64,000 nucleotides of DNA from contig NZ_LT629758.1 of NCBI RefSeq assembly GCF_900104725.1, positions 5,222,501 through 5,286,500 on the forward strand, in the 5' to 3' direction. Made by a program: the position numbers and the translations under genes. The DNA is from Actinoplanes derwentensis (lineage in GTDB: Bacteria > Actinomycetota > Actinomycetes > Mycobacteriales > Micromonosporaceae). The notes below the pieces were generated by a model. That model saw only the letters and a program-made list of their open reading frames with translations. It ran no database searches and was not told where the DNA came from. Below, in pieces: positions 35,141-45,068 of this stretch. The first letter of the stretch is position 1; each line of letters begins with the position of its first letter.

Positions 35141-37937
35141 GCGGGACGCGCCGGAGCCGGTCGGCGGCGGCCCGGGCCGTGTTGATCGCCGGGCGGGCCG
35201 CGGTGAACGAGGCCACCGCCGCGGTCAGGTCACCGGCGCGGGCGTCGGCCTCGACCCGCCCGCAGGCGGCGGCCGCGTCGGCGGCGCCCAGGTTCGCGAG
35301 CACCCCCAACAGCTGGTGCGATTCGGCGCGCAGCAGGTCGGCGTCGTCGAAGGCGAGGGCCTGCTGCATCCGGTCCAGATGTTCGGGGATCTTGCCGGAG
35401 AGGGTGACGAGCAGTCCGGCCAGCGCGTCGGCGGTGGCTGCCGGGTCGGGTCCGCGCAGCTGGTCGAGGCGTTTCTCGATCTGGGCGGCCACTCCGGCCA
35501 TCTCACTGCCGGGGGCCGGCCGGGCCCAGCGGCTCAGCATCCGGGCCACGTCGGCCGGGATGAGCGGCTTGGCGACGTGCTCGTCCATGCCGGCGGCCAT
35601 GCAGCGGGCCCGGTCCTCGGCCAGGGCGCTCGCGGTCAGCGCGATGATCGGCACGTGCCGGCCGGGTGGTTCGCGGCGGCGGATCTCGGCGGTGGCCTGG
35701 TAGCCGTCCATCTCCGGCATCAGGCAGTCCATCAGGATCGCCTGGTAGTCGTACTGGGACGCGAACTCGACCGCTTCCCGGCCGTGGACCGCCACGTCGG
35801 CGGTCCAGCCCAGGTTCGCCAGGATGCCCAGCGCGACCGTACGGTTGATCTCGTTGTCCTCGACCAGCAGCAACCGGCCCCGGACCGGCGGGTTCTCGCT
35901 GGCCGCGCCCGGCCAGCAGTCGGCGGCCGGTTCGCTGAGCACCCCGACCAGTGCGTCGTAGAGCTGGGACTGTCGCAACGGTTTGGCGAAGGCGGCCGAC
36001 ACCCCTTCCCGGCCGGCGCCATCGGGCAGGTGCTTCGGGTCCTCGGCGAGCAGGATGGTCTTCGGGGCCGGGCAGCCGGGCGGGGTGATCGCCAGGGTGT
36101 CCGCGGGCTCGGTGTGCTGGTCGACGATGAGCAGGTCGATCGGCCGGCCGGCGGCGGCGGCGGCGGTCAGGACCGCGACCGCCCCGATCGTGTCAGGCAC
36201 CCCGACGGCGTCCATCGACCAGGCGCTGAGCTGCTCGGCGAGGGCGGCGCGGTCGGCGTCGTCACGGTCCACGATCAGGACCCGCAGGCCGTCCAGCGAG
36301 TGCCGGTCGGAAAGGTTCAGGTCGTCGCGGGCGATCCGCAGGGTGGCGGTGAACCAGAAGGTGCTGCCCTGGCCCGGTTCGCTCCGCACGCCGATCCGGC
36401 CGCCCATCAGCCCGACCAGGTCCCGGCTGATGGCCAGGCCCAGTCCGGTGCCGCCGAACCGCCGGGTGGTGCCGGCGTCGGCCTGGATGAACGCCTCGAA
36501 CAACTTCTCCCGTTGGTGTTCGCCGATGCCGATGCCGGTGTCGTGCACCTCGAACCGCACCGGCACCTCCTCCGGCCCGTGCTCGCGGGTGGTGTCCAGC
36601 CTCGCGGTGACGGTGACCCGGCCGTCCGGGGTGAACTTGACCGCGTTGCCGGCCAGGTTGAGCAGCACCTGGCGCAGTTTGGCCGGATCACCGCAGACGG
36701 TCGTGGGCAGCCGCGGGTCGCAGGAACCGGTGACGGTGAGCCCGTCGTGGGTGTCCGGTGGGGCGACCAGTGACACCACGTCGTCGATCAGCTGGCGGAG
36801 CTGGAAGTTCGCCTCCTCCAGCAGTACTTTTCCGGCCTCCAGTTTGGAGAAGTCGAGGATGTCGTTGATCACCGAGAGCAGCGCGGACCCGGCGGAACCG
36901 ATGCCCTCGGTGTACCGGCGCTGGCGTTCGTCGAGTTCGGTGCCGAGCAACAGCCCGGTCAACCCGATGACACCGTTCATCGGGGTGCGGATCTCGTGGC
37001 TCATCGACGCGAGGAACTGTGACTTCAGAGCGGCCGCCGCCAGGGCCTGGTCCCGGGCCTCGGACAGCGCCTGCGCGGTCTGCCGCCGGGTGGTGATGTC
37101 GCGGACGAAGCCGTGGAAGTGCGGCCCGTCGTGGTGGCGCAGTCGCCACATGGTCAGTTCGACCGGGATCTCGTGGTCGTCGCGGTGCGTGGCGGCCATC
37201 TCGGTGGGCCGGTCGAGCAGCCATTCCAGCCGGCTGCCGAGCAGTCGTTCCAGGGCGGCCCGGTAGCGAGCCGGCAGGATGGTGCCGGCCACGCTCTGGC
37301 CGAGGATCTCCTCGCGGGTCCAGCCGAAGACCTGTTCGGCCTGCCGGTTCCACTCGGTGACCTGCCCGGTGCCGTCCATGGTGAAGAAGGGGTCGCTGGC
37401 CGCCTGCATGATCATTTCGAGCTGTTCGCGCTCGACGCGGCGGCGCTGGTCGGCCTGGACCCGGGCGGTGATGTCGTGCGCGACGGTGGAGATGCCGATC
37501 ACCGCGTCGTCGGTGTCGTGGATCGGGGCCATGCTCAGCGACACTTCGATGATCGTGCCGTCCTTGCGCTGGCGCCGGGTCTCGTACCGGCTGAGGGCAC
37601 GGCCGCTGAGCACCCGGCGGAGCAGGCGGCGCTCCTCGCCGGGGCGGTCGGCGGGCAGCAGTCGGTTCACGTCGCTGCCGACCATCTCGACGGCGGTCCA
37701 ACCGTACAAGCGCTCGGCTCCGGGGTTCCAGGTCTTGATCTCACCGTCCGGGGACTTGCCGACGATCGCGTCCTGGGAGGCCTCGACGATGGCGGCGAGG
37801 CGGGCGTTCTCCAGCGCCTCCGAGCGCCAGGCCGCCTCCGCCCAGGCCACCGCCCGGCGGGTCCGGCGGGTGGCCAGCACCGCGGTACCGCCGAGGGCCA
37901 CTCCGGCCAGCAGATACACGGCCCCGCGCAGCAACAC
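35133..37937 (-). CDS. Hybrid sensor histidine kinase (TM-PAS-PAS-HisKA-HATPase-REC-REC-HPt)
   Basis: The protein has 934 residues. An N-terminal helix is followed by two PAS domains (about 45-165 and 170-295), HisKA with the phospho-His in [12 protein letters not shown], and HATPase ([14 protein letters not shown]). A first receiver lacks the usual MPxMDG loop. A second, canonical receiver follows ([24 protein letters not shown]), then a C-terminal HPt ([14 protein letters not shown]). This is a complete phosphorelay in one chain, so a separate output regulator is expected. It is divergent from a second hybrid kinase across 111 bp. Confidence 0.93.
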   Translation of the reverse strand: MLLRGAVYLLAGVALGGTAVLATRRTRRAVAWAEAAWRSEALENARLAAIVEASQDAIVGKSPDGEIKTWNPGAERLYGWTAVEMVGSDVNRLLPADRPGEERRLLRRVLSGRALSRYETRRQRKDGTIIEVSLSMAPIHDTDDAVIGISTVAHDITARVQADQRRRVEREQLEMIMQAASDPFFTMDGTGQVTEWNRQAEQVFGWTREEILGQSVAGTILPARYRAALERLLGSRLEWLLDRPTEMAATHRDDHEIPVELTMWRLRHHDGPHFHGFVRDITTRRQTAQALSEARDQALAAAALKSQFLASMSHEIRTPMNGVIGLTGLLLGTELDERQRRYTEGIGSAGSALLSVINDILDFSKLEAGKVLLEEANFQLRQLIDDVVSLVAPPDTHDGLTVTGSCDPRLPTTVCGDPAKLRQVLLNLAGNAVKFTPDGRVTVTARLDTTREHGPEEVPVRFEVHDTGIGIGEHQREKLFEAFIQADAGTTRRFGGTGLGLAISRDLVGLMGGRIGVRSEPGQGSTFWFTATLRIARDDLNLSDRHSLDGLRVLIVDRDDADRAALAEQLSAWSMDAVGVPDTIGAVAVLTAAAAAGRPIDLLIVDQHTEPADTLAITPPGCPAPKTILLAEDPKHLPDGAGREGVSAAFAKPLRQSQLYDALVGVLSEPAADCWPGAASENPPVRGRLLLVEDNEINRTVALGILANLGWTADVAVHGREAVEFASQYDYQAILMDCLMPEMDGYQATAEIRRREPPGRHVPIIALTASALAEDRARCMAAGMDEHVAKPLIPADVARMLSRWARPAPGSEMAGVAAQIEKRLDQLRGPDPAATADALAGLLVTLSGKIPEHLDRMQQALAFDDADLLRAESHQLLGVLANLGAADAAAACGRVEADARAGDLTAAVASFTAARPAINTARAAADRLRRVPLR

Positions 37938-38048
37938 GCCACCCCCGGCTGGATCCGAATCCGATTCAGCATCAACCTACCTGCGACCTTCTTCTGCTTT
38001 AGCCTTATTACGGACATAGCACCCGGCGACGTAAGCAGAGGAGACCCC

Positions 38049-40079
38049 GTGGCGACAGTGATGGTCGTCGACGACGTGGCGGCCAACCGGGACATCGTGC
38101 GCATGCTGCTCGGTTTCCGGGGGCACGACGTCATCGAGGCCCACGACGGGGCCGAAGCGCTCCTGCTGGCCCACGCCCACCATCCCGACGTGGTGGTCTC
38201 CGACGTCCTGATGCCCGGCATCGACGGCCTGGAACTGGTCCACCGGCTGCGCGCCGACCCCGACCGGGAGGCCGCGCAGGCCCCGGTGATCTTCTACACC
38301 GCCAACTACCTCGAACCCGAGACCCGGCCGATCGCCGAAGCCTGCGGTGTCAGCCAGGTGGTGCTGCGTTCCCAGGACCCGGACGCCCTGCTCGACGCGA
38401 TCGACACCGCCCTGGCCGGCGGCCCGGTGGACATCAGCGCCACCGCCGACGAGGAGTTCGCCCAGACCCACCTGCAGACGGTCAACGCCAAACTGATCGA
38501 GAAGGTCCGGAAACTGCACGACACCGAGCGGCTCTTCGAGGCGATGGCCGTGGCCTCACCGGTCGGCATCGGGATCATCGACCGGCACGGCAACGCCGAC
38601 TACGTCAACCCGCGGCTCGCCGAGATCGTCCAGCGCCCGATCGACCAGCTCGTCGACCAGGGCTGGCTGAGCTGTCTCGGCGAAGCCGCCCAGGTCGCCG
38701 CGCTCGGGCTCCTGCGCGGCGCCGGCGACGTCACCGAACTCCGCTTCACCCACCGGGTCACCTGGGCCGACGGCAGCGTCCGCTCGCTGCGTGTGCACCT
38801 GCGGCAGACCCACGACGAGGACGAGGGCCTCAGCGGCGGGGTGCTGATGGTCGACGACGTCACCGACGTGACCCAGGCCGAGGCCCGGCTGCTGGAGGAG
38901 ACCCGCCGCCGGGAGGACGACGCCCGGCACCGCGACGCCGAACGGCTCGACAGCCTGCGCCGGATGGCCGGTGGGACCGCCCACGACTTCAACAACATCC
39001 TCGGTGCGATCCTCGGCTACACCAACCTCGCCATCGAGTCGATCAACGACGGCAGCGAGAACGGCACCATCCCGGCCGACATCGTGGAAGCCCTGCTCGG
39101 CGACCTGAACCAGGTGGTCAAGGGCGGCGAGCGGGCCCAGACCCTGACGCAGAAACTGCTCGCCTTCGGCCGCCGGGAAGTCAACAAGCCGATCGAGATC
39201 GACGTCAACGCGCTGCTCCGCGACAACGAGGACTCCCTCGGCGCGGCCGCCGGGCCGCACACCGATCTGATCCTGCGACTGGCACCCGGCTCCCCGAAAG
39301 TGAAGGCCGACCCGGCCCAGCTCGCGCAGGTGCTGCACAACCTGGTCCGCAACAGCGGCGACGCGATGCCCGACGGCGGCCCGGTCACCATCTGCACCGA
39401 GATCCGCGGCGACCGTCTCGTCATCGACGTCCGCGACACCGGCACCGGCATGCCGCAGGACGTGCTCGACCGGGTCTTCGAACCGTTCTTCAGCACCAAG
39501 TCGACCACCGGCACCGTCGGGCTCGGCCTCTCCACCGCGCACGGCATCGTCAGCCAGGCCGGCGGCCTGATCACCCTGGAGTCCGAGGTCAGCCGGGGCA
39601 CCACCGTCACCATCGACCTTCCGGCCGTCGCGGGCAGCGCTCCCCCGCTGGCCGTGGCACCACCACCGCCTACGACGGCCGCTCCGGAGAAGGGCGGCGG
39701 GGAGACCCTGCTGCTCGTCGACGACGAGGACGCCGTTCTGCAGGTCACCGCCCGGATGCTCGGCGGCGCCGGTTACCGGGTCCTGACCGCCCCCGACGCG
39801 GCCGAGGCCCTGCGCCTGCTCGAACGGCACGGCGGCGAGGTGGCGGCCCTGGTCACCGACGTGATGATGCCCGGCATGGACGGTCGGCAGCTGGCCCGGA
39901 TCGCGTCCGGCCGACGGCCCGACCTGTGCGTGGTGTTCGTCTCCGGCTTCGCCGAATCGCTGCTCGACGAGCACGGCAACAATCTGGAGCCCGGCTCGAC
40001 CATCCTGCCCAAACCCTTCGACCGGGAGAAGCTGGTCACCACGGTACGAACCGCGCTCGGAGCCGCCCAGCGCGCCTGA
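38049..40079 (+). CDS. Hybrid histidine kinase with N- and C-terminal receivers (REC-PAS-HisKA-HATPase-REC)
   Basis: The protein has 676 residues. The GTG at 38049 follows AGAGGAGACC and opens directly with the receiver VATVMVVDDVAANR. Longer in-frame versions run antisense through the neighbouring kinase. Domains are REC (Asp in VVVSDVLMPGIDG), a PAS domain (about 160-280), HisKA of the HDFNN type (GGTAHDFNNILG), HATPase (GTVGLGLSTAHG) and a C-terminal REC (ALVTDVMMPGMDG; ILPKPFDRE). It has no membrane segment and is soluble. An N-terminal receiver suggests it takes phosphate or protein input from another kinase, possibly the divergent one. Confidence 0.92.
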   Translation: MATVMVVDDVAANRDIVRMLLGFRGHDVIEAHDGAEALLLAHAHHPDVVVSDVLMPGIDGLELVHRLRADPDREAAQAPVIFYTANYLEPETRPIAEACGVSQVVLRSQDPDALLDAIDTALAGGPVDISATADEEFAQTHLQTVNAKLIEKVRKLHDTERLFEAMAVASPVGIGIIDRHGNADYVNPRLAEIVQRPIDQLVDQGWLSCLGEAAQVAALGLLRGAGDVTELRFTHRVTWADGSVRSLRVHLRQTHDEDEGLSGGVLMVDDVTDVTQAEARLLEETRRREDDARHRDAERLDSLRRMAGGTAHDFNNILGAILGYTNLAIESINDGSENGTIPADIVEALLGDLNQVVKGGERAQTLTQKLLAFGRREVNKPIEIDVNALLRDNEDSLGAAAGPHTDLILRLAPGSPKVKADPAQLAQVLHNLVRNSGDAMPDGGPVTICTEIRGDRLVIDVRDTGTGMPQDVLDRVFEPFFSTKSTTGTVGLGLSTAHGIVSQAGGLITLESEVSRGTTVTIDLPAVAGSAPPLAVAPPPPTTAAPEKGGGETLLLVDDEDAVLQVTARMLGGAGYRVLTAPDAAEALRLLERHGGEVAALVTDVMMPGMDGRQLARIASGRRPDLCVVFVSGFAESLLDEHGNNLEPGSTILPKPFDREKLVTTVRTALGAAQRA

Positions 40080-40151
40080 CGGCTTGATCTGCCCGTGACC
40101 ACTGTCGATTAGAGTTCCTGGCCCGCCGCCCACGACCTCCGAGGAGGCCTG

Positions 40152-41918
40152 GTGTCCACCGCCAGTGACCGCCAGCCGACAGTACGGTTGCCGCGACAAC
40201 CATTACCCACACACGACGTCATCACGCCACCACCGTCCGAGACGCCGTCGGCCGGACGGGGACGGCGGCGCCTGCTCATCGGCGCTCTCACCGTTGTGAC
40301 GCTGGCCGCAGGCCTCGGCGGGGTGGCCGTCTACGCCCTGCACGGTGACATCCCGCGCGGCACCACCGTGCTCGGCACCGACGTCGGCGGCCTGACCCGC
40401 GCCGAAGCCGCCGACACGATCCGCACCCGTCTCGCCGCCGACCCGCGGACCACCACCGCCGTCGACATCCAGGTCGAAGGACGCGGCGCCACCCTGCGGC
40501 CCGCCGACATCGGCCTCACCGTCGACGTGGACGCCACGGTCGACAACGCAGCGGCGGGCCGGCCCTTCTTCGGCGGCCACGCCGTCGCCCCGGTGGTGTC
40601 CGTCGACGCCGGTCTACTCGACGCGGCCCTCACCGAGGCCGTCGGCGACGTCGGCACCGCGATGACCGCCCCGGCCGTCACCTTCAGCGGGCTCACCCCG
40701 AAAGCCGTGCACCCGGAACCGGGCCGCGGACTCGACCCGCAGACCACCGCCGACACCGTCACCGCGGGCTGGCTCACCGGCGCGCCGATCATCGTGCCGC
40801 TCGTCGAGACCCACGCCGTCACCACCGCCGCCGACGTGGACCGCCTGGTCACCACCGTCGCCGAACCGGCCGTCGCAGCGCCGATCACCATCACCTCCGA
40901 CGCCGGCACCCTCACCGTTCCACCGGCCGCCATCGCCAGGAGCCTGGTGCTCACCGCCGACCAGACCGGGCTGATCACGCCACGGATCGACGCCGGGAGA
41001 CTGCGAGCCGCCGTCAAGACCCGACTGGCCAAGATCGAGGTGGCGGCCCGCGACGCGACATTCACGTTCGCGTCCGGCAAGCCCAGGATCGTGGCGGGCA
41101 AGGACGGCCGAGGGCTCGACCTGGTCGCGATGGCCCCGGCCCTGCTCGCCGCTGCACAGAGCAGCGACGCCCGTACCGTCCAAGGCACCCTGACCGCCGC
41201 CGCCCCCGCCACCGGCGCCGCCGACCTGCAGAAACTCGGCGTCACCGAGAAGGTCTCCACCTTCACCACGAAGTTCCCCGGCGGCCTGTCGTCGTCGCGC
41301 AGCCAGAACATCATCACCGCCGCCAAACACGTCCGCGGCGCGCTGGTGCTGCCCGGCAAGACGTTCTCGCTGAACAAGTTCACCGGCGAACGAAGCTACG
41401 CACAAGGCTACAAAGACGCCCCGGTCATCGTCGGCGGGCACCTGCAGCCCGGCGTCGGCGGCGGCGTCTCCCAGTTCACCACCACACTGTTCAACGCCAC
41501 CTATTACGCCGGGCTCCAGGACGTCGAGCACAAGCCGCACTCCTACTACTTCGACCGCTATCCGGCCGTCATCGAATCCACCATCTTCTGGCCCGATCTC
41601 GACTTCAGGTTCAAGAACGACAGCCCACACGGCGTCCTCATCGACACCGCCTGGACCAGCAGTTCGATCACCGTCTCGGTGTGGAGCACCAAGGTCTGGG
41701 ACAAGGTGACCACCGAGTGGAGCGACCGCCGCAACATCACCTCACCGTCCACCATCACCAAACCGGACGGCCCCAACTGCATCTCCACCAGCGGCCTGAT
41801 CGGCTTCACCCAGGACGCGTGGCGCCTCTTCCACAAGGACGGAAAGGTGGCGAAGCGCGAGAAGTTCACCTGGAAATACGACCCGGAGCCCCGTTTCGTC
41901 TGCTCGCCCCCGGACTGA
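40152..41918 (+). CDS. VanW family protein with peptidoglycan-binding-like domains
   Basis: The protein has 588 residues. The GTG at 40152 follows GAGGAGG. A cytoplasmic tail of about 45 residues is followed by one membrane helix (LLIGALTVVTLAAGLGGVAVYAL). Two repeats of the YoaR/PG_binding_4 type cover residues about 60-330 (GTTVLGTDVGGLTRAEA). The VanW domain spans about 370-540 (LVLPGKTFSLNKFTGER; GGGVSQFTTTLFNATYY). Proteins of this kind are anchored on the outer face and probably touch peptidoglycan. Despite the name there is no vancomycin-resistance gene nearby. Confidence 0.9.
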   Translation: MSTASDRQPTVRLPRQPLPTHDVITPPPSETPSAGRGRRRLLIGALTVVTLAAGLGGVAVYALHGDIPRGTTVLGTDVGGLTRAEAADTIRTRLAADPRTTTAVDIQVEGRGATLRPADIGLTVDVDATVDNAAAGRPFFGGHAVAPVVSVDAGLLDAALTEAVGDVGTAMTAPAVTFSGLTPKAVHPEPGRGLDPQTTADTVTAGWLTGAPIIVPLVETHAVTTAADVDRLVTTVAEPAVAAPITITSDAGTLTVPPAAIARSLVLTADQTGLITPRIDAGRLRAAVKTRLAKIEVAARDATFTFASGKPRIVAGKDGRGLDLVAMAPALLAAAQSSDARTVQGTLTAAAPATGAADLQKLGVTEKVSTFTTKFPGGLSSSRSQNIITAAKHVRGALVLPGKTFSLNKFTGERSYAQGYKDAPVIVGGHLQPGVGGGVSQFTTTLFNATYYAGLQDVEHKPHSYYFDRYPAVIESTIFWPDLDFRFKNDSPHGVLIDTAWTSSSITVSVWSTKVWDKVTTEWSDRRNITSPSTITKPDGPNCISTSGLIGFTQDAWRLFHKDGKVAKREKFTWKYDPEPRFVCSPPD

Positions 41919-42037
41919 GTCACGGCCCTTCGAGGGGTGTTGATCGAAACTTGGGGATTCGCTGGAACTTCGGTGGGGGTTGTGGCGACTAACGGGCGTT
42001 CCCTCGTACGGGGGAGAGAACGAGCTTTGGGAAGAAG

Positions 42038-42595
42038 ATGCTGACTCGTACTGTCGTCGCTGTCGCGGCGCTCGCCCTGACCACCCTCGCCGGCTGTGGT
42101 TCCGCCGACGACAGCACCGCCTCGTCGGCCGCCCCGGCGGTGTCGTCGGCGGCCGCCCCCGCGGCGGCGGCCGCTGCTCTGACGGTGCGGGACCCGTGGG
42201 TGAAGGCTGCCGACACCGGTATGACGGCGGCGTTCGCGACGCTGGTGAACAACAGCGGGGCCGATGTGACGATCGAGTCGGCCACCTCGCCGACCTCGCC
42301 GATCGAGCTGCACACCATGACGATGAAGGACGGCGCGATGGTGATGGAGCCGAAGGAGGGCGGCTTCGTGATCAAGGCCGGTGCCACGCACGAGCTGGCG
42401 CCGGGCGGCGACCACCTGATGCTGATGAAGCCGGCCGCCGCGGTCAAGCCGGGTGACGAGTTGTCGTTCACGTTGAAGCTGACCAGTGGTGACACGGTCG
42501 CGTTCACCGCGGTGGCGAAGCCGTTCGCCGGTGCTCAGGAGAGCTACGACCCCGGCATGAGCATGCCGTCGGAGTCGGCGGGCGCCCACAAGTGA
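42038..42595 (+). CDS. Periplasmic copper chaperone PCu(A)C, lipoprotein
   Basis: The protein has 185 residues. The ATG follows GGGAAGAAG. The signal ends with the lipobox LAGC, then an Ala/Ser linker. The Cu(I) site H(M)x10Mx21HxM is present: LHTMTMKDGAMVM and HELAPGGDHLMLM. It delivers copper to cytochrome c oxidase or buffers copper outside the membrane. It is the first gene of a coupled four-gene operon with a Dyp peroxidase, CopC and YcnI. Confidence 0.92.
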   Translation: MLTRTVVAVAALALTTLAGCGSADDSTASSAAPAVSSAAAPAAAAAALTVRDPWVKAADTGMTAAFATLVNNSGADVTIESATSPTSPIELHTMTMKDGAMVMEPKEGGFVIKAGATHELAPGGDHLMLMKPAAAVKPGDELSFTLKLTSGDTVAFTAVAKPFAGAQESYDPGMSMPSESAGAHK

Positions 42596-43776
42596 CGGTC
42601 AGCCGCCGGGTTCTGCTGACCGGAGGTGCGGTGGCCGGCTTGGGCACGGCTGCCGCGGCCGGTTACCTCTCCGCACCTCCGGCCGCACCGGCTCCGGCAG
42701 CCGCGGCGGCGGTTCCGGTCGCCGACTTCCAGGACATCGGTACGGGTGTGCTGCCCTTCTACGGCAAACGGCAGTCCGGCATCACCGACGAACCACCGGC
42801 GCACGGCACGTTCGTGGCGCTGACCCTGGCGAAGGGCACCGACCGGGTCGCCCTGGGAAAGTTGATGCGGCTGCTCACCGACGACGCCGCCCGCCTGACC
42901 CGGGGCGAGCCGGCACTCGGTGACACCGACGCGGAGCTGGCCGTGCATCCGGCCCGGTTGACCGTGACGTTCGGGTTCGGCCCCGGCCTCTACCGGGCCG
43001 CCGGGCTGAAATCACCGGTCAGTGATCTGCCGGTGTTCTCGATCGACCGCCTCCAGGATCGGTGGAGCGGCGGCGACCTGGTGATCCAGATCTGTTCCGA
43101 CGACGCGCTCACCGTCACGCACACCCAGCGCATGCTGATCAAGGATGCCCGGCCGTTCGGGGCGATCCGCTGGGTGCAGCGCGGGTTCCGGCGCAGTGCC
43201 GGCGTGCACAAGGCCGGGTTCACCCAGCGCAACGTGTTCGGTCAGCTGGACGGGACGGCCAACCCGCGGGACGCCGAGATGGAGACCGCGGTCTGGAACG
43301 CCGACCACACCACCCAGCTGGTGGTCCGCCGGGTCCGGACCGACATCGAGACGTGGGACCTGCTGAGTGTCGGCGACAAGGAGAACTCGACCGGGCGCCG
43401 GATGGTGTCCGGGGCGCCGCTGACCGGCGAGGCCGAGCACGACGAGCCGGACTTCACCAAGCTCGACTCCACGGGGCTGCCGGTGATGGCCGGTTTCTCG
43501 CATGTGACCAGGGCGCACGTGACCGACCCGGCGTTGAAGATCCTGCGGCGGCCGTTCAACTACGACGACGCCCCGGACGCGCAGGGCCGACCCGACAGCG
43601 GGCTGGTTTTCGCGTCGTACCAAGCTGACATCGTCCGGCAGTACCTCCCCATCCAACGTCGGCTAGCCGAGAAGGACCTGTTGAACGAATGGACAACACC
43701 GATCGGATCCGCGGTCTTCGCCATTCCTCCCGGCTGCGCCGAGGGTGGCTGGATCGGCGAGCGGATTCTGGCCTGA
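42592..43776 (+). CDS. Tat-exported Dyp-type peroxidase (EfeB-like)
   Basis: The protein has 394 residues. The GTG overlaps the PCuAC stop (GTGA). A twin-arginine signal (SRRVLLTGGAVAGLG) directs folded, haem-loaded enzyme across the membrane. The Dyp signature GQLDGTANP supplies the catalytic Asp. The proximal His lies in the conserved MVSGAPLTGEAEHDEPDF/FSHVTRAH region. It oxidises substrates with hydrogen peroxide or takes part in haem/iron handling. Its 3' end overlaps the CopC gene by 88 bp. Confidence 0.9.
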   Translation: MTVSRRVLLTGGAVAGLGTAAAAGYLSAPPAAPAPAAAAAVPVADFQDIGTGVLPFYGKRQSGITDEPPAHGTFVALTLAKGTDRVALGKLMRLLTDDAARLTRGEPALGDTDAELAVHPARLTVTFGFGPGLYRAAGLKSPVSDLPVFSIDRLQDRWSGGDLVIQICSDDALTVTHTQRMLIKDARPFGAIRWVQRGFRRSAGVHKAGFTQRNVFGQLDGTANPRDAEMETAVWNADHTTQLVVRRVRTDIETWDLLSVGDKENSTGRRMVSGAPLTGEAEHDEPDFTKLDSTGLPVMAGFSHVTRAHVTDPALKILRRPFNYDDAPDAQGRPDSGLVFASYQADIVRQYLPIQRRLAEKDLLNEWTTPIGSAVFAIPPGCAEGGWIGERILA

Positions 43777-44348
43777 CCCGAACCCTGACCCGAACCCTGC
43801 TGGCTCTGACGGCGATGCTGTTCGTGCTGGTGCCGGGCGCACCGGCATGGGCGCACAACGCGCTCGCCGAGGCCAGCCCGGACAAGAAGGCCACTCTGAA
43901 GCAGTCACCCAGCGAGGTGAAGCTGCGGTTCCTGCAGAAGCTCGACCCGGAGTACACCGTCATCGCGGTCAGTGACGCCGCGAAGCAGAAGGTGGCAACG
44001 TCGGACCCGAAGGTGGACGGCGCCACCAGTGTGGTGACCTTCGACGGGCCGCTGGCCAACGGCGTCTACACGGTCGCCTATCAGGTGGTCTCGACGGACG
44101 GCCACACGGTGAAGGGCTCGTACGAGTTCACCGTCGCGGACCCGTCGGCGATCGCATCCCCCACGCCTTCCCCCGAGGCCTCGACGGAACCCACCACGGT
44201 CGCCCCCACCACCAGCGCCCCGGCTGTCGCCGAGAAGTCCGTTGAATCGGATGACTCCGGCTCGACCGTCATCGGCGTCATCGTGGGGATCGTGGTGGCG
44301 GTGGCCGCCGTGGCCGGTTTCCTGTTCGTGAAGCGACGTAAAGCATGA
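43689..44348 (+). CDS. copC: CopC-domain copper resistance protein with C-terminal membrane anchor
   Basis: The protein has 219 residues. The signal peptide (LLALTAMLFVLVPGAPAWA) is cleaved before AHNALAEASP, so the mature N-terminus starts with a His, the usual Cu(II) ligand of CopC. The CopC beta-sandwich covers about 50-150 (YTVAYQVVSTDGHTVKGSYEF with a second His). A Pro/Thr-rich linker and a C-terminal helix (TVIGVIVGIVVAVAAVAGFLF) with an RRK tail anchor it. The only good start is the ATG at 43689 inside the Dyp gene, so the signal has an unusually long n-region. A 12-bp tandem duplication (CTGACCCGAACC) lies in this overlap zone. Confidence 0.85.
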   Translation: MDNTDRIRGLRHSSRLRRGWLDRRADSGLTRTLTRTLLALTAMLFVLVPGAPAWAHNALAEASPDKKATLKQSPSEVKLRFLQKLDPEYTVIAVSDAAKQKVATSDPKVDGATSVVTFDGPLANGVYTVAYQVVSTDGHTVKGSYEFTVADPSAIASPTPSPEASTEPTTVAPTTSAPAVAEKSVESDDSGSTVIGVIVGIVVAVAAVAGFLFVKRRKA

Positions 44349-44359
44349 GAGGTTCCCCC

Positions 44360-45067
44360 ATGAAGCAGACAGCGCTGAAGCGCGCCGCCACCGTCACCGC
44401 AGTGGCGGCCGTGTTCGTGTTCGGCCTGGCCGGCCCGGTGGCCGCGCACGTGTCGGTCAACCCGGACACCGCCGTGCAGGGCGACTACTCCAAGGTCACG
44501 TTCCGGGTGCCGAACGAGAGCGACAGCGAGTCGACGAACAAGCTGGAGATCAACCTGCCGGTGGAGTCCCCGATCGGGTCGGTGTCGCTCAAGCCGGTGC
44601 CGGGCTGGACCGCTACCGCCGTGAAGTCGAAGCTGGCCACCCCGGTCAAGGTGCACGACAGCGAGATCACCGAGGCGGTCACGAAGATCACCTGGACGGC
44701 GGCCGCCGGTTCGGAGATCAAGCCGGGCACCTTCCAGGAGTTCGATCTGTCGCTCGGCCCGTTGCCGGCCACCGAGCAGATCGTCTTCAAGGCTTTGCAG
44801 ACCTACACCGACGGTACGGTGGTCCGCTGGATCGACGAGCCCAGCACCGACGGCACCGAGCCGGAGAGCCCCGCCCCGGTCCTCAAGCTGACCGCCGCCG
44901 GGGCCGGGGAGAGCACCGCCGCCGCCCCGCCCGCCGAGGCGGTCGCCGCCGGTGAGGAGACCGGCGGCAATGGCTCCGCCTGGGGAATCGCGGGGCTGGT
45001 CGCCGGTCTGGCCGGCCTGGTCCTGGGTCTGCTCGCCTATCGCAAGGCCGCCGCTCCCGGCGCGTGA
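44360..45067 (+). CDS. YcnI/DUF1775 family copper-associated membrane-anchored protein
   Basis: The protein has 235 residues. The ATG at 44360 has GAGAGG 6 nt upstream; an ATG at 44345 overlapping the CopC stop is the alternative. The signal peptide ends at VAAHVSVNPDT, so His is again the first mature residue, as in copper-binding YcnI. The DUF1775 domain spans about 27-150, with the conserved Trp in VPGWTA. A C-terminal helix (WGIAGLVAGLAGLVLGLLAY) anchors it. With PCuAC and CopC it forms an extracytoplasmic copper-acquisition or copper-buffering set. Confidence 0.9.
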   Translation: MKQTALKRAATVTAVAAVFVFGLAGPVAAHVSVNPDTAVQGDYSKVTFRVPNESDSESTNKLEINLPVESPIGSVSLKPVPGWTATAVKSKLATPVKVHDSEITEAVTKITWTAAAGSEIKPGTFQEFDLSLGPLPATEQIVFKALQTYTDGTVVRWIDEPSTDGTEPESPAPVLKLTAAGAGESTAAAPPAEAVAAGEETGGNGSAWGIAGLVAGLAGLVLGLLAYRKAAAPGA

Positions 45068-45068
45068 C

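Noticed and set aside
37113..38048. A 312-codon N-terminal extension of the second hybrid kinase
   Set aside because: It is antisense to the first hybrid kinase. The GTG at 38049 has AGAGGAG before it and opens at a receiver domain.
40152..41918. VanW as a vancomycin-resistance gene
   Set aside because: No vanH/A/X/R/S genes are adjacent. VanW-domain proteins are widespread envelope proteins in actinobacteria.
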